From Acidimicrobiales bacterium (GTDB lineage: Bacteria > Actinomycetota > Acidimicrobiia > Acidimicrobiales > Palsa-688), in assembly GCA_030039575.1 (NCBI GenBank), contig JASHVH010000482.1, forward strand, positions 1-14,116: DNA of 14,116 bases, read 5' to 3'. Shown here one piece after another: positions 7,313 through 14,062 of the stretch. Position numbers and translations under genes: made by a program. The notes beneath the pieces were generated by a model. The model saw only the letters and a program-made list of their open reading frames with translations. It was not told where the DNA came from and searched no databases. Each line of letters begins with the position of its first letter. The stretch's first letter is position 1.

Positions 7313-7974
7313 TCCGGGTGCTGGTCGCCGACGACCAGGCCCTGGTCCGGGGCGGGTTCAAGGCGCTCCTCGACGCCAGGGACGACATCGAGGTGGTGGG
7401 GGAGGCGGCCGACGGGGCCGAAGCCGTCTCATTGGCCAAAACCCTGCTGCCCGACGTGGTCCTGATGGACATCCGCATGCCTGGCTCGGACGGCCTCGAG
7501 GCCACCCGCCAGATCACGGCCGAGCCCCGTCTGGCCGGCGTCCGCATCGTCATCCTCACCACCTTCGAGCTCGATGAGTACCTCTTCGAGGCCCTTCGCT
7601 CCGGGGCGAGCGGCTTCCTGGTCAAGGACACCGAACCGGTGGAGCTCGTCAATGCCGTCCGGGTGGTGGCGGACGGGGGCTCGCTCATCTCCCCGGGGAT
7701 GACGAAGCGCCTCATCGCCGAGTTCGCCTCCCGCTCCAAAGAGCCCCGCCCGGCCAACCAACTGGGGGCCCTAACCGACCGCGAGCGCGAGGTGATGGCC
7801 CTCGTGGCCGGTGGCCTCAGCAATGAGGAGATCGCCGAGCGGCTGTACATGAGCCCGGCTACGGCCCGGACGCACGTAAGCCGGGCCATGACCAAGCTGG
7901 GTGCCCGCGACCGGGCCCAGCTCGTCGTAATTGCTTACGAAACGGGGCTGGCCCGGCCGGGCTGGCTCGCCTGA
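7309..7974 (+). CDS. NarL/LuxR-type response regulator
   Basis: Transcription factor partner of the upstream kinase, 221 residues. The receiver domain (about 1-120) has acidic residues D8 and D9, phospho-acceptor Asp54 in VLMDIRMPG, conserved T84/T85 in VILTT and Lys106. The C-terminal LuxR-type helix-turn-helix (about 153-215) opens LTDREREVMALVAGGLSNEE and contains the recognition helix SPATARTHVSRAMTKLG. It starts at TTG 7309, which overlaps the kinase stop in TTGA; GGAGGAG 5-11 bases upstream supports this rare start and translational coupling. Probable targets are its own operon and the divergent exporter, an inference from position. Confidence 0.95.
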   Translation: MIRVLVADDQALVRGGFKALLDARDDIEVVGEAADGAEAVSLAKTLLPDVVLMDIRMPGSDGLEATRQITAEPRLAGVRIVILTTFELDEYLFEALRSGASGFLVKDTEPVELVNAVRVVADGGSLISPGMTKRLIAEFASRSKEPRPANQLGALTDREREVMALVAGGLSNEEIAERLYMSPATARTHVSRAMTKLGARDRAQLVVIAYETGLARPGWLA

Positions 7975-8094
7975 CCGGGCCTGCGCTGGGCTGCCTGCGG
8001 CGACCATCAACTGCCGCCGCCGGCCGTTGTGGTTTCATTTCATCAAGCACCACGGCGCCCGGAGGGAGTTACCGGAAATGAGGTGGAGCCTCGA

Positions 8095-8457
8095 TTGACC
8101 GACGTGCCCGAACCGCCGGCCCCCCAGGAGGAACCGGACGTCCGCTTCACGTACGCCAACGAGCGCACGTTCCTCGCCTGGAACCGCACCGCCTTGGCTC
8201 TTATCGCCACCGGTGTGGCCGCCACGCAGCTGCTACCGAAGTTCGCCATCACCGGGGGCCGGCGGATCCTCGGCCTGCCCCTCATCGCCCTCGGAGCGGT
8301 GGTGGCGGCCGCCAGCTTCCGGCAGTGGCGGGCCAACCAACGGGCCATGCGCCGGGGCGACCCGCTGCCGCATTCGGCCATGCCGCTCGTCCTTACCGTC
8401 GGCATCGTGGTGATCGGCGTTCTCGGGGTCGTGGTCGCCGCGTTCGGGAAGGGCTGA
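8095..8457 (+). CDS. DUF202 (YidH-like) membrane protein, first of pair
   Basis: Small inner-membrane protein of the DUF202/YidH family, whose biochemical role is not established. The 120 residues hold the family motif ANERTFLAWNRTALAL (21-36) and three membrane segments, about 31-46, 57-76 and 95-116. The cytoplasmic N-terminus is short and acidic/proline-rich. TTG 8095 is preferred since GGTGGAG lies 6 bases upstream; GTG 8083 and GTG 8029 are in-frame alternatives. It lies 120 bp after the response regulator and 6 bp before a second DUF202 gene, so the two are almost certainly one operon. Read-through from the two-component genes is possible. Confidence 0.85.
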   Translation: MTDVPEPPAPQEEPDVRFTYANERTFLAWNRTALALIATGVAATQLLPKFAITGGRRILGLPLIALGAVVAAASFRQWRANQRAMRRGDPLPHSAMPLVLTVGIVVIGVLGVVVAAFGKG

Positions 8458-8463
8458 GGCGCA

Positions 8464-8817
8464 ATGGCGGGCCCGCCAGGACCTGCAGGCCAGGCGGAGC
8501 CGGTGGGCCCCGGCGGCAGCGGCCTGGCCCGTGAACGCACCGTGCTCGCCTGGAACCGGTCGGGGCTGGCTCTGGTGGTCTGTATTGCCGTGCTGGTACG
8601 CAATCTCTGGCCCCTCGAAGGCGCCGGCGAGTTCGTCGCCCTCGGCGGCATCGCGGCGGCCGTGATTGTCTGGTCGGTCGGCATGATGGCCTACAGCACT
8701 TCAGGCGGCGCCCTCGAGGGGGGCCTCGTGGGGGAGAGGGTCTTCCGCCTGATGACTGTGGGCACCGTGCTGCTGGCGCTGGTGGGGTTCGTGCTGGCCT
8801 TTTTTGCTCCCACTTGA
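8464..8817 (+). CDS. DUF202 membrane protein, second of pair
   Basis: Second small DUF202-family protein, 117 residues. A Gly/Pro-rich N-terminus (1-20) leads to the motif LARERTVLAWNRSGLAL (21-37) and three membrane segments (about 33-48, 57-77, 95-114). It differs enough from its upstream neighbour outside the RTxLAWNR motif to be an old paralogue rather than a fresh duplication. The ATG at 8464 has GAGG overlapping the stop of the preceding gene, so translation is probably coupled. Tandem DUF202 genes also occur as yidG/yidH in E. coli (family knowledge), suggesting that the two proteins form a hetero-complex. Confidence 0.85.
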   Translation: MAGPPGPAGQAEPVGPGGSGLARERTVLAWNRSGLALVVCIAVLVRNLWPLEGAGEFVALGGIAAAVIVWSVGMMAYSTSGGALEGGLVGERVFRLMTVGTVLLALVGFVLAFFAPT

Positions 8818-8856
8818 GGCGCGGTCCGGCTGTGAGGCGGTCCATCTGCGGGCCGT

Positions 8857-8875
8857 CGCCCTGCTTTAGAGGGCG
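8857..8875 (+). terminator. Short hairpin after the DUF202 pair
   Basis: CGCCCT (8857-8862) and AGGGCG (8870-8875) form a perfect 6-bp stem with a 7-base loop, 39 bases past the stop of the second DUF202 gene. Only a weak T-containing tail follows (TCTTC), so termination here is plausible but unproven. Confidence 0.35.
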
Positions 8876-9022
8876 TCTTCGGGTGCGGTGCCGTACACTC
8901 CGCACGGGACGCGTACGACCCGCCCCCGCCGCCTTTCGCCGCGTTAGGGTCAGGGGGACAATCGCGCCGCCGGGGCCCTTACGGGCGCTCCCGCCGAGCC
9001 ATCACCGAAGGGAGCAGTGCCT

Positions 9023-10186
9023 GTGGGGACCACGGTCGGAGTCGTCGGCGCAGGGCAGTTTTCGGGCAGTTTCCTGCCCCTTTTCCGGTCTCACCCCGAT
9101 GTTGACGGCGTTTTCATTACTGACCACCAGCCGAGCCGGATGGAACGGGCGGCCAGCCAGTTCCACCTGGACGGCACCTTTCCCTCGTTCGAGGCGCTGC
9201 TCCAATCCGATGTCGAGTGCGTAGCTATCTTCACCCAGCGCTGGACGCATGGCCCGTTGGTACTGGAGGCGCTCGAGGCCGGTAAGCACGTGTACTCCAC
9301 CGTGCCTATGGGGATCAGCGAAGCCGAAATCCGGGAGATCCTGGACGCGGTCCGGGCTACCGGCTTGGTGTACATGATGGGCGAGACAAGTTATTACTAC
9401 CCGGCCGCGGTCTATGCCCGCGAGCGCAATTCTGCTGGAGATTTCGGGCGGATCTTTTATGCCGAGGGTGATTACGTCCACGATATGGACCTTGGGTTTT
9501 ACGACGCGTACCGCTTCAGTGGAGGCGAGCATTGGAAAGAAACGGCCAGTTTCCCGCCCATGCTCTACCCCACGCATTCCATCGGAGGGGTGCTGTCGGT
9601 GCTCGGCCAGCGGGCCGTCTCCGTAAGCTGTTTGGCCGTACGGGACGACCGGGACGATGGGGTGTTCGACCGCTCGGTGAGCATGTTCGACAATGATTTC
9701 AGTAATGCCACGGCGCTGTTCGAGCTGGCCGGCGGCGCCATTATGAGGACGAACGAGATGCGCCGGGTGGGTTACCCGTCTCATATACGCGAGTCCCGGT
9801 ACCGGTATTTCGGCACGGAAGCGAGTTTCGAGCAACTGGCGGAAGTGAGCGTTTGGCAGGACAAAAACGGGGTGACCGACATTTCCGGTCTTCTCGTCCC
9901 TCAGCCCCTGCCCGAAGGCGAGCCCGGCCATGGTTTTGCCCGGGTGCACGACCGCAGCCGGTTGCCGGCGAGCTACTCCGGCCTCCCGACCGGCCACGAG
10001 GGCTCTCATCACTTCCTGGCCGACGATTTTGTGCGGGCCGTGACCACGCGCACTTTGCCGCCTGTCAACGCGTGGGTGGCGGCCGGCTTTACGCTCCCCG
10101 GGATAGTGGCCCACCAATCGGCGAACCGCGGCGGCGAACGCCTGCCGGTCCCCGAGATGGGAGATCCGCCGGCCACCGCCCGTTAA
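9023..10186 (+). CDS. Gfo/Idh/MocA-family oxidoreductase, unusual motif
   Basis: NAD(P)-binding protein of the Gfo/Idh/MocA family, which mostly oxidise or reduce sugars and cyclitols. The 387 residues start with a Rossmann fold (GVVGAGQFSG, 6-15; D34 near the end of strand beta2), and the C-terminal alpha/beta domain begins near 125. The family motif that normally reads Glu-Lys-Pro is here STVPM (92-96), so the conserved lysine is a valine. YPTHS (182-186) supplies a probable active-site histidine. GTG 9023 is chosen because AAGGGAG ends 8 bases before it; GTG 9017 is too close. The gene stands alone between unrelated neighbours and has more T/A-ending codons than they do, notably in 9380-9560. 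Substrate unknown; GH109-like glycosidase chemistry is an alternative. Confidence 0.88.
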   Translation: MGTTVGVVGAGQFSGSFLPLFRSHPDVDGVFITDHQPSRMERAASQFHLDGTFPSFEALLQSDVECVAIFTQRWTHGPLVLEALEAGKHVYSTVPMGISEAEIREILDAVRATGLVYMMGETSYYYPAAVYARERNSAGDFGRIFYAEGDYVHDMDLGFYDAYRFSGGEHWKETASFPPMLYPTHSIGGVLSVLGQRAVSVSCLAVRDDRDDGVFDRSVSMFDNDFSNATALFELAGGAIMRTNEMRRVGYPSHIRESRYRYFGTEASFEQLAEVSVWQDKNGVTDISGLLVPQPLPEGEPGHGFARVHDRSRLPASYSGLPTGHEGSHHFLADDFVRAVTTRTLPPVNAWVAAGFTLPGIVAHQSANRGGERLPVPEMGDPPATAR

Positions 10187-10187
10187 T

Positions 10188-10213
10188 GGCGCCGGCTGAG
10201 GGCGCCGGCTGAG
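10188..10213. repeat. Two tandem copies of a 13-bp unit
   Basis: GGCGCCGGCTGAG occurs twice without a gap at 10188-10200 and 10201-10213, directly after the stop of the oxidoreductase gene. This looks like a local tandem duplication. No hairpin with a T-run is obvious in the remaining 10214-10304. Confidence 0.6.
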
Positions 10214-10304
10214 AGCGGCCCGCCGGCGGTCCTGGCCCATTTTCGGGGCCTCTCCCCGCTGTGGCCCGCTGAGTTGAGGCCTTTTCCTTCGTCCAAGTTC
10301 GAAG

Positions 10305-10736
10305 ATGGCCGAGGAACCGGACGAGGGAAAGGACGGCGGCCGCCCCCTGCCGCGGGCGACGAACGCCCGCCCGGGAGTAGCCAAAGACATGCCGGAGGCC
10401 GGTACGTCGGGCGAGCAACAGCAGGAGGTGCCGGCCGGCCGGCCGGGAGCCGTTCCATGGGCCCGGGTAGTGATACAGAGCGCGGACGGTCGCCGCGAGG
10501 TGACGTGGCTGATCGGCCAGGCCCCACCGGACCTCACCGTCATCGATGCCCTGGCCCGTCTCCAATTGGCCTGCCGGCGCCGCGGCCAGCGCGTCCTCCT
10601 GGAAGAGGTGGCCGAGATGCTCGACGAGCTGCTTGAGCTGGCCGGGCTACGCCGGGAGTTCGAGTGGGACCCCGAAGGCGGGGAAGAGCCTGTCGACGTC
10701 GAGGAAGGAATGGATCCCGGAGATCCGGTCCCCTGA
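10305..10736 (+). CDS. Small STAS-like protein converging on the sigma factor gene
   Basis: A 143-residue protein. Residues 1-50 are low-complexity and hydrophilic. Residues about 53-115 (VVIQSADGRREVTWLIGQ, then LTVIDALARLQLACRRRGQR, then a Leu/Glu-rich helix to LAGL) have the beta-alpha pattern and the VDALARLQL-type helix of actinobacterial STAS-domain proteins, which act as anti-anti-sigma-like or binding modules. I did not find a clear phosphorylatable Ser/Thr loop. The tail (116-143) is acidic and is encoded antisense to the last 90 bp of the sigma factor gene. The ATG at 10305 has only a weak GAAG before it; ATG 10389 is an alternative that keeps the domain. Family call is by memory of pattern, moderate certainty. 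Confidence 0.68.
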   Translation: MAEEPDEGKDGGRPLPRATNARPGVAKDMPEAGTSGEQQQEVPAGRPGAVPWARVVIQSADGRREVTWLIGQAPPDLTVIDALARLQLACRRRGQRVLLEEVAEMLDELLELAGLRREFEWDPEGGEEPVDVEEGMDPGDPVP

Positions 10737-11618
10737 GATCTCGACCACCATGATGGCCCACGGCGTATAGCCACCGTCGGGGCTCGGTTTGTAGTGGGCG
10801 AAAGCCGGGGAGCCGTTGGCTTGGACGGGGACGAGCTTGGAACCCCTGCAGGCATGGCCCGGGCCGAGCATGAACCGGCCGATGTCGTCGGCCCCTTGCA
10901 GCCACATGGCGTAGGGCGGCATCGACTGGACGGCGTCCTCGTGGAGCAACCCGACCAGCTCGTCGATGTCGAAGCGCTCGAAGGCCTCGACGTACCTGGC
11001 CAGGAGCCGGCGTTGGCCGTCGTCCATGGCCGGTTGGCTGGGCCCGGTGTCGAGCGTCGATAGAGTGGCCCGGGCACGCTGCAGCGCGCTGTTGACGGCG
11101 GGGACGCTGGTGTCGAGCAGCTCCGCCACTTCAGACGCCTGCCACCTGAGCACCTCGCACAGGACCAGGACGGCCCGCTGACGGGCGGGGAGGTGCTGGA
11201 GGGCGGCCACGAACGCCAGCCGGATGCTCTCGCGCTCCTCGGCCAGCTCGGCCGGGTCCGCTTCCAGCGGCAGCACACGGTCGTCGGCAATGGGGGACAC
11301 CCACGAACCCTCCGGCAGGACCGCCTCGAGGGAGGAGCCCACCGGAGGGCGCGACGGCCCGAGCTCCATCGGCCTGGCCCGGCGCTGGCGGGCCCTCAGC
11401 ATGTCCAGGCAGACATTGGTGGCGATGCGGTAGAGCCAGGAGCGGGCACTGGACCGGCCTTCGAAACTGTCGCTCGCCTTCCAGGCCCTGACCAGCGTTT
11501 CCTGGACGGCGTCTTCAGCGTCAAAACCCGAACCCAGCATCCGGTAGCAGTAAGCGGTGAGCTCCCGGCGGTGAGCATCGAGTTCCTGGGGTGCGAGCGC
11601 ACCGGGGCTGACGGTCAC
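10647..11618 (-). CDS. SigG-like ECF sigma factor with C-terminal SnoaL-like domain
   Basis: Extracytoplasmic-function RNA polymerase sigma factor of the SigG/SigX5 type with a fused C-terminal domain. From GTG 11618 it has 323 residues, near the usual ~325. Sigma region 2 spans about 13-77 (HRRELTAYCYRML, FDAEDAVQETLVRAWK, SWLYRIATNVCLDMLR). Region 4 spans about 134-187 (LQHLPARQRAVLVLCEVL, ASEVAELLDTSVPAVNSALQ). A SnoaL-like fold follows at 205-323 (YVEAFERFDIDELVGLLHED, MWLQG, PWAIMVVEISGDRISGIHSF). In related families this tail modulates sigma activity in place of a separate anti-sigma, and no anti-sigma gene is adjacent here. The frame is open upstream to 11840; ATG 11666 is an alternative start. 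Its 3' end overlaps the STAS-like gene. Confidence 0.92.
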   Translation of the reverse strand: MTVSPGALAPQELDAHRRELTAYCYRMLGSGFDAEDAVQETLVRAWKASDSFEGRSSARSWLYRIATNVCLDMLRARQRRARPMELGPSRPPVGSSLEAVLPEGSWVSPIADDRVLPLEADPAELAEERESIRLAFVAALQHLPARQRAVLVLCEVLRWQASEVAELLDTSVPAVNSALQRARATLSTLDTGPSQPAMDDGQRRLLARYVEAFERFDIDELVGLLHEDAVQSMPPYAMWLQGADDIGRFMLGPGHACRGSKLVPVQANGSPAFAHYKPSPDGGYTPWAIMVVEISGDRISGIHSFLDVDRLFPAFGVPLELPA

Positions 11619-11626
11619 AACGTCGC

Positions 11627-11632
11627 ATGCTA
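11627..11632 (-). promoter_or_regulatory. Candidate -10 box for a leaderless sigma factor mRNA
   Basis: On the minus strand TAGCAT (matching TANNNT) lies 8 bases before the GTG at 11618. Together with the lack of a Shine-Dalgarno sequence there, this suggests a leaderless transcript beginning at or near the GTG. The -35 region is weak. Confidence 0.3.
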
Positions 11633-11722
11633 CGCCAGCCCCGCGGCTCAGCAGACGGGTAGCCATAAGAGCTTGACGAACCAAGAGACGCGAACTCATC
11701 GCCCGGACCGTGTCGAAAGAGC

Positions 11723-11765
11723 CCGTTTTGAAACCCGTCCGGGTTGAAATAGACCGTTTTGGGAC
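11723..11765. promoter_or_regulatory. Operator-like palindrome flanked by direct repeats
   Basis: The spacer between the sigma gene and the PPOX-like gene holds a palindrome, AACCCG-TC-CGGGTT (11732-11745). Two direct repeats of CCGTTTTGnnAC, at 11723-11734 and 11754-11765, lie beside it; the left copy overlaps the palindrome. The repeats are 31 bp apart, about three helical turns. It is a good candidate operator for one or both divergent genes. Confidence 0.45.
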
Positions 11766-11785
11766 AGGGCGGGCAGGCGGCCCGG

Positions 11786-11794
11786 TGTTAGCGT
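11786..11794 (+). promoter_or_regulatory. Extended -10 promoter element for the PPOX-like gene
   Basis: TGTTAGCGT matches the extended -10 pattern TGNTANNNT. It predicts a start of transcription near 11801 and a leader of about 40 bases before the ATG at 11842. No good -35 sits 16-18 bp upstream, which extended -10 promoters can lack. Confidence 0.4.
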
Positions 11795-11841
11795 TCGCTC
11801 GTTCACCCCGTCCATCGGCCCGAAGGGAGTTGCTACCCAAA

Positions 11842-12324
11842 ATGAGCGTTCAGGACGTCCTTAACGAGAAAATAGCTCAAGAGCTCCTGACTTCTACGGA
11901 ACCGGCCCGGCTGGCCTACACATGGAAAGACGGGACGCCTCGGGTCGTACCGGTATGGTTCCACTGGAACGGGTCCGAGATCGTCCTGTCTACCCCCCGG
12001 GCTGCCCCGAAGCTGAAGGTCCTCGCGGACCGGCCCGAAGTCGCCCTGACCATTGACAGCAACACCTGGCCCTATCACGTCCTGCTCATCCGCGGCACAG
12101 CCGCAGTGGCGCCGCACGAGGGCATCGTGCCCGAGTACGCCGCCGCGGCGGACCGTTATTTTGGGCCCGTACAGGGACCGGCGTGGATCGAGCAGGTGAA
12201 GGCGATGGGACTGGAGTCGGCCCGGGTCGTCATCACCCCGACCTACGCCGTGATCATGGACTTCGAGACGCGTTACCCGAGCGCGTTCGCCGCCGCCATG
12301 CAGCGGGCGCAGTCGGCCCAGTAA
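11842..12324 (+). CDS. Pyridoxamine-phosphate-oxidase-like (split-barrel) flavin/F420 protein
   Basis: Cytosolic protein of the PNPOx-like FMN/F420-binding split-barrel superfamily, 160 residues. After an N-terminal helix (SVQDVLNEKIAQELL), the barrel strands are visible: ARLAYTWKDGTPRVVPVWFHW (22-42), EIVLSTPRAAPKLKVLADRP (46-65), EVALTIDSN (66-74) and HVLLIRGTAAV (79-89). A C-terminal helix (RYPSAFAAAMQRA) closes it. Actinobacterial members often bind F420 or heme and reduce small molecules (family knowledge); the cofactor cannot be fixed here. The ATG at 11842 is chosen since upstream codons in frame are antisense to spacer and lack homology; GGGAG lies 12 bases upstream, rather far. It is divergent from the sigma factor gene. 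Confidence 0.85.
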   Translation: MSVQDVLNEKIAQELLTSTEPARLAYTWKDGTPRVVPVWFHWNGSEIVLSTPRAAPKLKVLADRPEVALTIDSNTWPYHVLLIRGTAAVAPHEGIVPEYAAAADRYFGPVQGPAWIEQVKAMGLESARVVITPTYAVIMDFETRYPSAFAAAMQRAQSAQ

Positions 12325-12349
12325 GCCGCTCGGGCCGTTCGTCCAGCCG

Positions 12350-14062
12350 CTAGGGGGCTACCCGGCCGGCGGCGGCCCTCACCCGGAGCCCGTGGGCCAG
12401 GAGTTGAGAAGAAAGCACGGCACCCACTCCTTCGCCCGCCCGCATCCTGAGGTCCAGGAGGGGCTCGAGGCCGAGCTGTTCCAGCACAGCCCCGTGGGCC
12501 AGTTCCCGGCTGCGTTGGCCCGCCACCAGGTGAGCGGCCGCACCGGGTTGGAGGCGGACCGCGCAAAGAGCGGTCACCGAGGTGGCCAGGCCGTCGAGGA
12601 TCACGGCCCGGCCGCCTTGAGCCGTCCCGAGCACGACCCCGGCCAGGACCACGAACTCCGGCCCACCTACGGCCGCCATCGCCGGTAGGGGGCCGGGGGA
12701 CGGCCCGAGACGAGCCCGGGCGCGGGCCACGGCGGTATCGACGACCTTGCGCTTCCTTTCCAGCGTGGCGCTGTCGCCCCCCGCCCCGAGCCCCACGGCC
12801 TGTTCGGCGTCGAGCCCCAACAACAGTGAGGTGAGCGCGGCGGCCACCGTCGTATTGCCCACTCCCGCTTCGCCCAGCGCCACGATGTCCTTGGCGCTGG
12901 CCCGGCCGAGCTCGTAGCCCTGCTGGAGGAGGCGGTCTACGTCGCCTGAGGGCAAGGCGTCGTCTTCGACCAGGTCACCACGGCGCCCCACTGGGCGCAG
13001 GTCGACCGCCCCGCTGACCACCGCACCGTCGACGCCGGCGTCCACCGCGACGACGCGTAGGCCGGCGGACCGGGCCGCGGCCGCGCCGAGCGACTCCCCG
13101 GCCACGGTGGCTTCGAGCACCTCACGCGTCACCGTGGAAGGGTAGGTGGAAACGGCATGCCTCGTGACCCGGTGGTCGGCGGCGGCCAGCACCAGGCACC
13201 CGTTTTCTATGGTGTCGATGCCGAGCGCCGCCAGGCGGTCGATCGCTCTGTCCAGCACGCCGAGCGACCCGGGCGGCGTGAGGAGGGTGTCTGCTCGGTC
13301 ACGGGCCCCGACGACGGCGCCCTGGTCGGGGGCCTGCAGCTCGGAGGCGGCCGGCGATTTGTTGGCGGCGTCCCACCGTTCGTGCAGCACCACGTCGTCG
13401 AGGGGCGCCCGCCGGGACCAGCCCGCCCGTTCGAGCCCGGGACTTGGCGGCAGCTCGTCCGGCCACCCGAGGCACAGCCACCCCAGCGTCTCTACGCCGG
13501 CGGGCAGGCCGACCAGGGCGGCGAGCTCGTCCGGCGGGAAGAGCGTCACCCATCCCATCCCGATGCCTTCGGCCCGGGCGGCGAGCCACAGGTTCTCGAT
13601 GGCGCACGCGCAGGACCACATATCGGCGTCGGGGAACGTGGCCCGCCCGAGCACACCGGCCGGCGCCGCTCTCCGGTCACAGCAGACGACGACGCCTAAG
13701 GGCGCCTCCCGGATCCCGTCCAGCTGGAGGTCGAGCATCCGCCGCCGGGTGTCCTCGGCCAGCAGGTTGGCCTGGCGCTGGCGCTCTCGCTCGGCGATGA
13801 CAGCCGCCCGCTCCCGGGTCCCGGCCTCCGTGACCAGCAGGAAGCGCCAGGGCTGGGAGTGCCCGACGGAGGGCCCGGCGTGGGCGGCTGACAGTACGCG
13901 TTCGACTATGCCCGGGTCGATCGGGTCGGGCCGGAACCGCCTGATGTCGCGGCGGCCGGCGACGACGGCGTAGAAGGCCCGGCGGTCTTGGTCACCGAAC
14001 CGCCACGACCGGGGGTTGGCCGCTCGTTCTGCCGCGGAGGAGATGTCCCCCACCACCGGCAC
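12350..14062 (-). CDS. BluB-CobT fusion: dimethylbenzimidazole synthase plus NaMN:DMB phosphoribosyltransferase
   Basis: One 570-residue protein joins two consecutive steps of the cobalamin lower-ligand pathway. Residues about 25-230 are BluB, which converts reduced FMN and O2 to 5,6-dimethylbenzimidazole: RRDIRRFRPDP (37-47), GPSVGHSQPWRF (63-74), NLWLAARAEGIGMGWV (157-172). Residues about 255-570 are CobT, which makes alpha-ribazole phosphate from nicotinate mononucleotide and DMB: LTPPGSLG (261-268), DHRVTRHAVSTYPSTVT (296-312), GEAGVGNTT (397-405), and GEGVGA (543-548) with probable catalytic base Glu544. Both halves look full-length. GTG 14062 has no clear ribosome binding site, and the frame stays open to the window edge (14116), so the protein may begin upstream. 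It converges on the PPOX-like gene with 25 bp between stops. Confidence 0.92.
   Translation of the reverse strand: MPVVGDISSAAERAANPRSWRFGDQDRRAFYAVVAGRRDIRRFRPDPIDPGIVERVLSAAHAGPSVGHSQPWRFLLVTEAGTRERAAVIAERERQRQANLLAEDTRRRMLDLQLDGIREAPLGVVVCCDRRAAPAGVLGRATFPDADMWSCACAIENLWLAARAEGIGMGWVTLFPPDELAALVGLPAGVETLGWLCLGWPDELPPSPGLERAGWSRRAPLDDVVLHERWDAANKSPAASELQAPDQGAVVGARDRADTLLTPPGSLGVLDRAIDRLAALGIDTIENGCLVLAAADHRVTRHAVSTYPSTVTREVLEATVAGESLGAAAARSAGLRVVAVDAGVDGAVVSGAVDLRPVGRRGDLVEDDALPSGDVDRLLQQGYELGRASAKDIVALGEAGVGNTTVAAALTSLLLGLDAEQAVGLGAGGDSATLERKRKVVDTAVARARARLGPSPGPLPAMAAVGGPEFVVLAGVVLGTAQGGRAVILDGLATSVTALCAVRLQPGAAAHLVAGQRSRELAHGAVLEQLGLEPLLDLRMRAGEGVGAVLSSQLLAHGLRVRAAAGRVAP

Noticed and set aside
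7128..7895. 255-codon minus-strand frame
   Set aside because: Antisense to the response regulator and kinase 3' end, both of which have complete diagnostic motifs.
9002..11290. 762-codon minus-strand frame
   Set aside because: Antisense to the oxidoreductase and STAS-like genes and out of frame with the sigma factor at its start. Long stop-free antisense frames are common at this G+C content; no domain is recognisable.
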